This document shows, piece after piece, positions 24,713-32,508 of a stretch of 64,000 bases of DNA. The notes below the pieces were generated by a model. It saw nothing but the letters and a program-made list of their open reading frames with translations. It did not search any database and had not been told where the DNA came from. The first letter of the stretch is position 1. Every line of letters starts with the position of its first letter. The translations under genes were made by a program, and so were the position numbers. The DNA comes from Anabaena lutea FACHB-196 (GTDB lineage: Bacteria; Cyanobacteriota; Cyanobacteriia; Cyanobacteriales; Nostocaceae), in contig NZ_JACJST010000020.1 of NCBI RefSeq assembly GCF_014698305.1, positions 47,792 to 111,791 on the forward strand, read 5' to 3'.

Positions 24713-25801
24713 ATGGATTTACTAACGTTTGTTAAACAGATGCAGGATGCGGGATATCTAAAACGGATATCTCGCAATCCCTTGGCACAATTCGGCACGG
24801 AACGACGGCGCTACATTGGGGCTGAGTTGCTGCCTGAACGTCCGGTAACTGAAAATCAGTATCGCGAAGATCAGGTTAAATTCAGAACTATTGTGGCTAA
24901 CGATGGTACTCGATATTCTCCCACCCAGAAGAAAGATGGCGATTTGGTTGGGTACGTTGATGTCATTTTGGGCAATAGCGATATTGCCCGTGAAATGACC
25001 GGGCGGGAATACGATGCCCTGGTTAGTTTGCTGATGAGTAGCAGTGATATGCAGGCCACAGCAACTATGGCTAGATGGGCGGATACCGTACTCGAACGCG
25101 CTCTGATTGAGAAGTCAGAAAAGGAGCGATGGGAAGCTATTGTCGGCGCTCAGGTTACGCGTCAGGGCGATAATGGCTATTCTGAAATTGTGAACTTTTC
25201 CAATCCGGCGGGGCATCGATTTGATGCTGGTGGAGTTTGGTCAAACGATAGCTATGATCCATTTGAAGACATCTTTGATGCGGCTCAAATCCTTTACGAT
25301 AAAGGTTTTATGGTTAGCCGGATTATTTCCAGCCGTACTGTAACCAGCAAAATGGGGAGGAATGCCAAGGTTAGGGGGCGTACTGGCCGGGTTGTAGTAG
25401 ATGCTGGTGGACAAATTCAAGGCACAACCGGTAGAGCGGAACTAGCCGCTATCAACCAATCTCTATCAGCCGATGGATTACCGCCGATTGAGTTATACGA
25501 TTTGCGATATCGTACGCAAACAGGAACTTTTCGATTTTTACCTGATACCGTGACGGTACTTGTCGCCACTACTGAACGTGACGAGAACCTGGATGTAGGT
25601 GATGGGCGAACTATGCCTATCCCTGATTCTCTGGGCTACTACGCAATGGGTAGAGCGGTAGGACAGCCTGATTCTGGCAGGGTGATTAATCTTTTCCCTA
25701 AAGAAGATAAGCCGCCACGAATTGAGGGTGAAGGTTTTCAAACCTCATTCCCAGTAATCACCGAACCTGAAGCGATTGTCGTTGTTAAAAATATCTCCTA
25801 A
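24713..25801 (+). CDS. major capsid protein (protein E-like)
   Basis: 362 residues, within the usual range for HK97-fold capsids. The N terminus (GTERRRYIGAELLPERPVTE) and the long helix region (DTVLERALIEKSEKERWEAI), followed by a beta-rich part, match the capsid protein E type. It follows scaffold and decoration genes in the canonical order. Its stop overlaps the next gene start (TAATG). Confidence 0.85.
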   Translation: MDLLTFVKQMQDAGYLKRISRNPLAQFGTERRRYIGAELLPERPVTENQYREDQVKFRTIVANDGTRYSPTQKKDGDLVGYVDVILGNSDIAREMTGREYDALVSLLMSSSDMQATATMARWADTVLERALIEKSEKERWEAIVGAQVTRQGDNGYSEIVNFSNPAGHRFDAGGVWSNDSYDPFEDIFDAAQILYDKGFMVSRIISSRTVTSKMGRNAKVRGRTGRVVVDAGGQIQGTTGRAELAAINQSLSADGLPPIELYDLRYRTQTGTFRFLPDTVTVLVATTERDENLDVGDGRTMPIPDSLGYYAMGRAVGQPDSGRVINLFPKEDKPPRIEGEGFQTSFPVITEPEAIVVVKNIS

Positions 25802-26151
25802 TGCCATTCATCGCATCCGATAGATTCCGAATCATCAAGCATTTGCCTGGAGTCACGCTGGCACAGGCAGGAAGTTTGTTGGCAGCAATTTCTGATGAAG
25901 ATATCATTGCCGAAATTCAAGCTTGTTTGGATGCTTTGGATGCTCTTAAGGAGGCTCTCAGTACTGAGCGTTCTGGTACGGATGCGGCATTAATCAGGGT
26001 TGATGTTCTGGAGTGGAGTCCAGGAGGACGAACATCTGGGATGGAAACTGAAAGGCTTGAATTGCGGAATCAGTTGGCTATTTTGCTGGGTTTGGAAAGT
26101 TGGGGTAGCTTCTCAAACCTATCTGGTTCCGTTGAGTTTCACCCCATATAA
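25801..26151 (+). CDS. small head-tail region protein
   Basis: 116 residues, beginning inside the capsid stop. Helical (EDIIAEIQACLDALDALKEAL). It is in the position of head-completion or connector proteins between capsid and tail-tube genes, but no family match is secure. Confidence 0.55.
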   Translation: MPFIASDRFRIIKHLPGVTLAQAGSLLAAISDEDIIAEIQACLDALDALKEALSTERSGTDAALIRVDVLEWSPGGRTSGMETERLELRNQLAILLGLESWGSFSNLSGSVEFHPI

Positions 26152-26173
26152 ATTAAGGAAATAAGGAGATTTT

Positions 26174-26872
26174 ATGGTAAGAAGTAAAGCAACTATCGGA
26201 CGCGGAACTTTAATCTCTGTTGCTCCTGCCGAAGGCGATAATGTATGGCCTGAAGCTACTGCAATCACTATCACTACTGCCCCTGCCTCTGCGGCAGTTG
26301 CGATCGCAGTATCTTTCGATCCTGCACTGACTAGAGATATCCCCGCATCAACTACTAGACCGCTATACCTGAATTTCATTGAGGTGAGCGGTAAGTCTCA
26401 CTTTGTAGAGGTAACATCTCCAATAACGCCTGCAACCACATCATTGACGGTGAAGGCTCTGAAGCAAGGAATCACTAATGGTGCGATCGCGGTTTTCCCG
26501 CTTTTATTAGCCAACGCGGAAAATGCCAACTTATCTGATGATAAAACTGAAGCCGATATCAATGTATTTAGCGGGGATGGATATAAAGATTCAATGACCA
26601 CTCAATTGGCAAAGGGATTCAGTATGTCCACTTTTTGTAGTCAACTGGATGCTGCGTGGAATACCTGCCTGGATGCCTCAAATAGCCTTGAATATGATGA
26701 GGTTTACATCAAGTTGGAATTACCTAAGCCAAAAGGTTACACCAACAATGGACTAACCTTTGAATTCTTCAGCGGAATTAAAGCCCCTTTCAGTATCTCT
26801 GCCACAGAAATCATAAAAACCGATCTTACGGGAATGTCTCGTGGAGAGTTCAAAATCACAAAAGCTGCTTAG
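26174..26872 (+). CDS. tail tube-like protein
   Basis: 232 residues with an AAGGAG ribosome binding site. It is beta-rich, with Thr/Ala repeats at the N terminus (TAITITTAPASAAVAIAVSF). Its second half (NLSDDKTEADINVFSGDGYK, later GLTFEFFSGIKAPFSIS) is like major tail proteins of siphoviruses. It would form the tail tube rings. A strong terminator follows. The assignment is from pattern and gene order. Confidence 0.65.
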   Translation: MVRSKATIGRGTLISVAPAEGDNVWPEATAITITTAPASAAVAIAVSFDPALTRDIPASTTRPLYLNFIEVSGKSHFVEVTSPITPATTSLTVKALKQGITNGAIAVFPLLLANAENANLSDDKTEADINVFSGDGYKDSMTTQLAKGFSMSTFCSQLDAAWNTCLDASNSLEYDEVYIKLELPKPKGYTNNGLTFEFFSGIKAPFSISATEIIKTDLTGMSRGEFKITKAA

Positions 26873-26897
26873 GCATAGTCCTATTCTGGATACCATA

Positions 26898-26920
26898 CCC
26901 GCTTCTTTTAGCGGGCTTTT
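26898..26920 (+). terminator. rho-independent terminator after the tail tube gene
   Basis: CCCGCT and AGCGGG pair around TCTTTT and are followed by CTTTT, 26 bases after the stop at 26872. It lowers transcription of downstream genes relative to the abundant tube protein. Confidence 0.7.
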
Positions 26921-26934
26921 CATACTTATCCGCC

Positions 26935-27501
26935 ATGTTAAATCCTGAAATTAATCTACCTTTCGATACCACGCTTAAGCAAGAAACCGTATCAATAAAA
27001 ACTCAAACGAGAGAACTTAGATTTCCTGTTTTTTACGGATTACGGGTATTAGAGCAAATTAATATAAATAAGGCTTTGATGGAGTTAAGCCCTTATGCTA
27101 TGGCTTGCGAATTAGCAGTAAAAATTGAATCTGAGCTACAGATGGATTTGATGTTGTGCTACAACGCTGTTGTTGGTAATCCTCCTGAGAATAAGCAGGA
27201 TTTACTAGAAGTGCAGCGCATACGAATTCGCTATGCTCGTGAAATTGAAAAAATAAATAATTTCTCAGAGGAGTATACGGATCAAGAACGGTTAATAACT
27301 GTTACCGAAATTTATAAAAGAATAGATCCAAATTGGACTGTAGAAAAAACGCACATGATTACAGTGCCATTACTACAAGAGATTTGGAAATTCGCACAAA
27401 GTGAAATTGCCTGTAATTCAGGAGTTGTTGAGAATATAGTTCCAACTAAGGAGGACATAAAAAAGCCTGTGGACGAAAGTCCGAGCCAACAGATTGGCTA
27501 G
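26935..27501 (+). CDS. tail assembly chaperone, G part
   Basis: 188 residues. The C-terminal region (VTEIYKRIDPNWTVEKTHMI ... LLQEIWKFAQSEIA) is similar to the protein encoded at 31888-32415 (NWTIEHTKNPALLKPGLFAR), so both look like chaperones of the tail-tube/tape-measure type. Near its end lies a slippery A AAA AAG in phase (27459-27465) preceded by AAGGAGG, so a fraction of ribosomes would shift to -1 and extend into the next frame. Confidence 0.75.
   Translation: MLNPEINLPFDTTLKQETVSIKTQTRELRFPVFYGLRVLEQININKALMELSPYAMACELAVKIESELQMDLMLCYNAVVGNPPENKQDLLEVQRIRIRYAREIEKINNFSEEYTDQERLITVTEIYKRIDPNWTVEKTHMITVPLLQEIWKFAQSEIACNSGVVENIVPTKEDIKKPVDESPSQQIG
27448..27465 (+). promoter_or_regulatory. 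programmed -1 frameshift site
   Basis: An internal Shine-Dalgarno AAGGAGG (27448-27454) lies four bases before the in-phase heptamer A AAA AAG (27459-27465), the arrangement that stimulates frameshifting in dnaX-type sites. After slipping, reading continues at GCC (27465) in the -1 frame without a stop for 620 bases. Confidence 0.8.
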
Positions 27502-28085
27502 GTATTTTTTGGCAGATCCAAGGCTATTGGAGTACAGATGATAGATTTAATTCAAGAAATTTCGCCAATCAACCTTGTTGGTTGGTTTTTCAGGCTTTGG
27601 AGTCCGGGCAGGAAGCGGAAATAAACAGGCTTCATAATTACGAAAAGCCTATTGCCCAAATGACTGCGGTTTATGCTAATTCGCAAAGGTCAGAAGCACC
27701 GTTTTACGAGGCTTCAGATTTTTATGTTTTTGAGATTTGTAAGAGTTTAATCGATCTTACTGTTTGCAAGACATTTTTATCTATTGCCAAAGATCACCTT
27801 ATGCCTAGTTGGGTAGTGAGGTTGTCACCGTTTGAAGAAATCGAAAAAGCCAAGGATAAAGATGGACGAATTGCTAGTCCTAGAATGTGGATGCGGCGTG
27901 GATTAGCTTTAATCTGTCCAAGGGTTGAAAATGGCAAATTAATAGCAGGGATGGCAATTATCGATGATAATGCGCCTTTTGGTGAGGTGGAAGTATTTGA
28001 TGTTGATACCAATGAATCTCACGTTATATATGTTCCAGAAGGTATTCAGGAAGCTTATCTTTTAGATGTCCGTTGGTCATTATGA
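27465..28085 (+). CDS. tail assembly chaperone, T part made by -1 frameshift
   Basis: The -1 frame from 27465 encodes about 206 further residues (beginning ACGRKSEPTDWLGIFWQIQG) that would be joined to the G part as in phage lambda gpG-gpGT. Within this frame there is no convincing start with a ribosome binding site (TTG at 27582 and ATG at 27660 have none), which supports expression as a fusion. The region contains a beta-rich C-terminal segment (GMAIIDDNAPFGEVEVFDVD). The stop overlaps the next ATG (ATGA). Confidence 0.7.
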   Translation, partial: ACGRKSEPTDWLGIFWQIQGYWSTDDRFNSRNFANQPCWLVFQALESGQEAEINRLHNYEKPIAQMTAVYANSQRSEAPFYEASDFYVFEICKSLIDLTVCKTFLSIAKDHLMPSWVVRLSPFEEIEKAKDKDGRIASPRMWMRRGLALICPRVENGKLIAGMAIIDDNAPFGEVEVFDVDTNESHVIYVPEGIQEAYLLDVRWSL

Positions 28086-28507
28086 AAAAATCACCTTTCC
28101 ATGAATACGGAAACGCCACACTAAGGCTTGAAATTGCGTCAGGAGCGCTGGTGACTGACCCAACAACTGGTAATGTAAAGCCCATTGCTCAAACCATAGA
28201 ATTTTGGGCTTTACTTAAATCTAAGCCCAGCAAAGATGATATGAAGCTAAGGGAAATGGCTGGTGTAGATGTCGCCAGTGTTTACGTGGAAGGATGGTTG
28301 ATTGGGGCCATTAATTCAGGCGTTGTCCAGGGACTGGAAACGGCATTTTTTCCAGAAGGCATAAGAGTGCCACTGGAAATAGAGGCAGAAGTGGATAGAC
28401 GCGCGGGACGGTTACAGATTCTGCCTGGGGTGGCTTCTCCTTACGGTGTTGATCGGTACACAGGTCAGAAGATTTTTGGATATTTCAGCCACAGGAAGGG
28501 GGCGTGA
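28082..28507 (+). CDS. head-tail joining-like protein
   Basis: 141 residues from the ATG at 28082 that overlaps the previous stop. Beta-rich (YGNATLRLEIASGALVTDPT; GRLQILPGVASPYGVDRYTG) and reminiscent of small head-closure or neck proteins. The assignment is by size and position only. The start is fixed by the ATGA overlap; an upstream GTG at 28073 is less likely. Confidence 0.5.
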   Translation: MKKSPFHEYGNATLRLEIASGALVTDPTTGNVKPIAQTIEFWALLKSKPSKDDMKLREMAGVDVASVYVEGWLIGAINSGVVQGLETAFFPEGIRVPLEIEAEVDRRAGRLQILPGVASPYGVDRYTGQKIFGYFSHRKGA

Positions 28508-28513
28508 CAATTG

Positions 28514-28553
28514 TCTGAATCAGGATGTCCAGGATTCAAGGATTTACAGGATT
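28514..28553 (+). repeat. dispersed repeat, TCTGAATCAGGAT family
   Basis: TCTGAATCAGGATGTCCAGG, then ATTCAAGGATTTACAGGATT, sits between two phage genes and is the reason an apparent longer open frame begins at 28511. Confidence 0.75.
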
Positions 28554-28570
28554 ATATGGGGAGGGGATTG

Positions 28571-28984
28571 ATGAAATTTAAGCGAAATCAGAAGGGCATT
28601 AATGATTTGAAAGCCAAATTCAGGGATGCGTTTGGAGCCACGATGGGGGTTTTAGATATTGAATATGACGATGTGATTGAAAGCGATACTGCCTTCGCTG
28701 ACCTGGGGTTTATTGGGCAGGATATTGTTGATACCCAGCGCTTTTTGAAAAGCAAAACTCTCATCACAGGACAGGATTTTGCTAAATGGGAGTGGAATCC
28801 TAAAAGCCCCCTCAATGGCTACCCTTATGCGGCTGCACTTTATACAGGGTTTTATGCCTTTGGGAAGTATCCAGTGGCTGGTAGACCCTGGACGGATAGA
28901 GCTATTGAGAGGGTGAACATACCTGAATGGATGGCACACGAGCTTCGTAAGATGGGCATTAAAGCGCGGTCGGAGAGTTTATAG
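28571..28984 (+). CDS. phage tail/neck hypothetical protein
   Basis: 137 residues from the ATG at 28571 with GAGGGG upstream. The frame also opens from 28511, but that part translates the dispersed repeat and is not real coding sequence. The product has an N-terminal basic helix (MKFKRNQKGINDLKAKFRDA) and resembles minor tail or tail-completion proteins by size. No firm family. Confidence 0.5.
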   Translation: MKFKRNQKGINDLKAKFRDAFGATMGVLDIEYDDVIESDTAFADLGFIGQDIVDTQRFLKSKTLITGQDFAKWEWNPKSPLNGYPYAAALYTGFYAFGKYPVAGRPWTDRAIERVNIPEWMAHELRKMGIKARSESL

Positions 28985-28987
28985 TTC

Positions 28988-30238
28988 ATGAAAACTCTGG
29001 AAGATTACTTACCTTTAGATGGGCTAGGGCTAACTTATTCCCAGGAAGAAGCCCGTATGGCTATAGCGATCGCTGAAGTTTTGGTAAACGTAAGAAATAG
29101 TGGAAGTACTGGAGAAATGAAAACTCTGGAAGATTACTTACCTTTGGATGGTTTGGGGTTGACTTATTCAGAAGAGGAAGCTCGAAAGGCTGTGGCTATT
29201 GCTGAGGCTATAGTTAAGATTAGCCCTGGTGGGGGCGGGGAGGGGGATTATATTCCTCTGATTCAAAAGGGCGCTCCTGGTGGTGTTGCAGAGTTAGCAG
29301 GTAATGGTTTTGTACCAGATGATCAAATTCCAAGCAATATTACAAGAGATAGTGAATTAGGTGCTGTAAACAGTGCCTTATCTTCTCACGCCAACGATGA
29401 TTTAAATCCCCACTCAACTACTGCTGCACAAGTAGGTGCATTAAGTATAGATGCTAGAGGTGCTGTCCTTGGTGTTGCACCCTTAGCTGAAGATATTAAG
29501 CTGCCAGAGCAATATTTACCAGATAATATATCAGTAAATATGGTTTCGGTCCCTCAAGGGACAACATCAGAACTGGATGCTGCTGGTCTCGCAAGTAACA
29601 ACATAGCTCTGGATATCACTGAAAATAGACTTAGGCTGGGTCCTGACAATTATGCTAAGTATTCTGAGGTATTAAATAAAAGTATTGTCCCACCATTTAT
29701 TTCAGGCAACTACTACCCACTTACTGCAAAAACTAGCATAAAAATTACTGACAACGCGATATCTCCAGATTCAAATACAATATTTGAATATTTTATTGTT
29801 AATAGTTTGTTAAACTTAAGCTCAATATCAATACAAGTAATTACTACTGCAAACACTGATATTGCTTTGGCTTTATACAGCTTAAATGGAAACCTTAAAC
29901 CTACAACTAGACTCACATCTCCAGTAACTCTTAGTTGTTTGGTAGAAGGATGGGCAACAATTACTGTTAGCGCAATTCTTGAACCCGGAATATACGCTAT
30001 TGGGAACTATATATTAGGTGATGGGAATAATATAGTTTTATGTGCAAACCCTTCAATGTCAGAGGATTTGCACTTGTTTGGTATTGTAAACTTTACTGAT
30101 TACAGTAAGACGGTAATGGCATTAAGTGAGGGTATTGGACTCCCTGCTAATTTAGCTGAAGGCGATACCATGATTGGAAGTTTGTCTGATTTTAGATTTA
30201 TTGGATTGGCCCCAGTCTTCTTTTTTCAAGCCGCGTAA
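28988..30238 (+). CDS. tail fibre or appendage protein with duplicated N terminus
   Basis: 416 residues. Residues 1-28 and 44-71 are near copies (MKTLEDYLPLDGLGLTYSxE with EEAR), so the N-terminal segment has been duplicated. A Gly-rich hinge follows, then a stretch typical of phage fibre linkers (NDDLNPHSTTAAQVGALSID), then a beta-rich receptor-type domain. It is likely a virion surface fibre. The following protease gene starts one base after its stop, so the two may act together. Confidence 0.65.
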   Translation: MKTLEDYLPLDGLGLTYSQEEARMAIAIAEVLVNVRNSGSTGEMKTLEDYLPLDGLGLTYSEEEARKAVAIAEAIVKISPGGGGEGDYIPLIQKGAPGGVAELAGNGFVPDDQIPSNITRDSELGAVNSALSSHANDDLNPHSTTAAQVGALSIDARGAVLGVAPLAEDIKLPEQYLPDNISVNMVSVPQGTTSELDAAGLASNNIALDITENRLRLGPDNYAKYSEVLNKSIVPPFISGNYYPLTAKTSIKITDNAISPDSNTIFEYFIVNSLLNLSSISIQVITTANTDIALALYSLNGNLKPTTRLTSPVTLSCLVEGWATITVSAILEPGIYAIGNYILGDGNNIVLCANPSMSEDLHLFGIVNFTDYSKTVMALSEGIGLPANLAEGDTMIGSLSDFRFIGLAPVFFFQAA

Positions 30239-30239
30239 T

Positions 30240-31466
30240 ATGAATATTATTTACACTTCAACTTCAAATAAATCAATACAAGGGAAATACATTAATTCTG
30301 AAGGGTGGTGGGATATAGATGTTGTGCCTATTAATAGGCAAGTTTCAGGAGGTTCAACGTCTACAGTAACTGATAAAGATTTAATACTTACTCGCTATAC
30401 TAATGCACAGATAGCGACAGATTTGCAAATAAATGAATTAATCTATACCAGAGAAATAACGCCAATATTAAATTATTCAATTCCCCCTGGTCCTCAACTT
30501 ATACAAGAAGATAAATTATTTAAAACGCAAGTAAATGGAGCTACCAAAATAATAACAATATCAAGTATAGTACCTAATAGAACCATTGCTGTTACATTGG
30601 TGGGTAAAATCGAACAGCAGCCATCTACAGATATTTTTAACGATTATGTTGTCGGATCTTTAGCCAAACATTGTAGCGATGCTGTAGACTCCAGGGTTGC
30701 TGGCAAATCCAACACAAGTGCTTGGAATCTCTACACAATCCAAGATCATACAAGCTCTGTTTACATAAGGAATATTAACTTTTGGTCTGCGGATCTAGTA
30801 AGTCAATTAACCTGTATCTCGCCTTGGAATAGTCAAAGTGGTGCAGCACTAGGCATTACTTTGATTACGCCAAGGCATATTATAGCCTGCGGTCACGGGG
30901 GAAATTACAGCACAGGGACTGTAATTAGGTTTGTAAAATCCGATAATACTGTAATTACTAGGACAGTAACTGCTAGTAAGATTCACCCTCAGTACAGCAT
31001 CGATTCAGCAGATATTACCATCTGTTGTTTGAATGCTGATTTACCGAGTGAGATAGTGCCAGTTAAACTATTGCCTGACGGAATCAATAGTTACTTACCA
31101 AATCTAAGCCCTAGTTACCGCATACCTTCTTTATGCTTGGATGCTCAAGAAAAAGGTCTGGCATTAGATTTGTATGGGCTGGACAACCAAGCCTCTTTTG
31201 CAGTTAGTTATAAAGCCCCCAGAAGTGCTTTCTCTGAGCCAATTGTGGGAGGCGACAGCGGCAATCCACAATTTTTAATTATTAATGATGAGCTTGTACT
31301 GATAGGTGTGTGGTCTACCGCTACTAGCGGTTCTGCACAAAGTACTAATTTATCCAAACAGATATCAGTCATTAATCAACTTATTGCTGATGTTGACGAT
31401 TTGTCCAATATTGGCACAGGGTATCAGGTAAGCACAGTTGATCTATCTGGATTTCCTATTTATTAA
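30240..31466 (+). CDS. virion protein with trypsin-like serine protease domain
   Basis: 408 residues from the ATG at 30240. The C-terminal part has the chymotrypsin-fold catalytic triad pattern: H219 in IIACGHGG, D258 in SADITI and S340 in GGDSGNP, with the usual following strand (LVLIGVWS). The N-terminal about 130 residues look like a virion attachment part (EGWWDIDVVPINRQVSGG). No signal peptide is present. Placed between a fibre gene and tail-completion gene, it may cut host surface proteins or virion proteins during maturation; the target is not known. Confidence 0.75.
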   Translation: MNIIYTSTSNKSIQGKYINSEGWWDIDVVPINRQVSGGSTSTVTDKDLILTRYTNAQIATDLQINELIYTREITPILNYSIPPGPQLIQEDKLFKTQVNGATKIITISSIVPNRTIAVTLVGKIEQQPSTDIFNDYVVGSLAKHCSDAVDSRVAGKSNTSAWNLYTIQDHTSSVYIRNINFWSADLVSQLTCISPWNSQSGAALGITLITPRHIIACGHGGNYSTGTVIRFVKSDNTVITRTVTASKIHPQYSIDSADITICCLNADLPSEIVPVKLLPDGINSYLPNLSPSYRIPSLCLDAQEKGLALDLYGLDNQASFAVSYKAPRSAFSEPIVGGDSGNPQFLIINDELVLIGVWSTATSGSAQSTNLSKQISVINQLIADVDDLSNIGTGYQVSTVDLSGFPIY

Positions 31467-31470
31467 AAAA

Positions 31471-31884
31471 ATGTCTGACGCTTTGGAATTAAGAGAATTC
31501 GTATATATCTCTCTAGCCTCTCTTTTGGGAATATATAAATTTACTGATGGCACTCAAACACCTGCCATAGCAGTTATTTCAGGGAATGGTGAACTCTACC
31601 CCCCTGAAGGAACACAAGTTACTGGGTTAGAAGTAGTAATATTCACGCCTACGCTTGCACCTGCGGCTTTACTCCAGGGCTACAAAGTCAAAGAGCAGTG
31701 GGTAATTCATCTTAAGCAGTGGACTGTAGGCATGAGCGTACAGCTTGCTTTGGATAGCTTACTTTCTGCTGAATTAGAGGGATTTGTAATCAGTCAAATC
31801 GTCGAAATTCCCGCAGATTATAGAATGGGGATTCCAGCAGGCGCTCAAGTCAAATTAGATAAATTTTATTTCTCAGGAGAGTAG
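31471..31884 (+). CDS. tail completion/terminator-like protein
   Basis: 137 residues from the ATG at 31471; an upstream in-frame ATG at 31438 lies in the protease gene. An alpha/beta protein (ALELREFVYISLASLLGIYK; GLEVVIFTPTLAPAALLQGY) with the size and position of tail terminators. The family is not certain. Confidence 0.5.
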   Translation: MSDALELREFVYISLASLLGIYKFTDGTQTPAIAVISGNGELYPPEGTQVTGLEVVIFTPTLAPAALLQGYKVKEQWVIHLKQWTVGMSVQLALDSLLSAELEGFVISQIVEIPADYRMGIPAGAQVKLDKFYFSGE

Positions 31885-31887
31885 ATC

Positions 31888-32415
31888 ATGGAAATGATTA
31901 AATTACCTTATGTCGTAGAACCTAGTGAAGAATTAGTATTGATTGGCGGTCAAGGGATAGGAAGTGTGGAGTTGCCTAAATACGGCGCTTTACAAGATGA
32001 TGAAGATGCGTTCATTATAGAAAATGAAATATCTATAGAAAAGCTGGCGATTGATACAGCTAAAGCCATTGAACAAAAATCAGAAACTGATGAAAAAACC
32101 GTAATCAAAACGGCGGACGCTTTGTTAAGTAAAGATTACGAATTTTTTGTTGACAATCTACAAGAATTGTTGGATTTTAGCAAACAGAAAAAAATGTTGC
32201 TAAAACATGAAAATGTTGTTTTAGTAACAGCCATAATTAAATTCCGACTGACATCAAATTGGACTATCGAGCATACTAAGAATCCTGCCTTACTAAAGCC
32301 TGGGCTATTTGCAAGAATCCTGGAATTTGCAAAGAATGAACAGTATGCATACATGGAAGATGGTGGCGGCGAAGTAGAGGGTGATACTACTGTCGTTGAT
32401 GCAGTGATAGTTTAA
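31888..32415 (+). CDS. tail assembly chaperone-like protein
   Basis: 175 residues with an AGGAG ribosome binding site. It is immediately upstream of the tape measure, where the chaperone is normally found. Its C-terminal region (NVVLVTAIIKFRLTSNWTIE ... GLFARILEFAKNEQ) is similar to the frameshifted G protein at 26935-27501, suggesting a second, paralogous chaperone. No slippery sequence is evident near its stop. Confidence 0.6.
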   Translation: MEMIKLPYVVEPSEELVLIGGQGIGSVELPKYGALQDDEDAFIIENEISIEKLAIDTAKAIEQKSETDEKTVIKTADALLSKDYEFFVDNLQELLDFSKQKKMLLKHENVVLVTAIIKFRLTSNWTIEHTKNPALLKPGLFARILEFAKNEQYAYMEDGGGEVEGDTTVVDAVIV

Positions 32416-32508
32416 GAAAAAATATTTCCAAATCAAGTTTTCAGAAATGTTCTGGAAGTGAAGTTATCATTTCCAGAAATTTATTTATGGATTTTTAGGT
32501 AGGGTCTT

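Noticed and set aside
28511..28570. Upstream extension of the 28571 gene
   Set aside because: It translates a dispersed repeat, and a better start with GAGGGG upstream exists at 28571.
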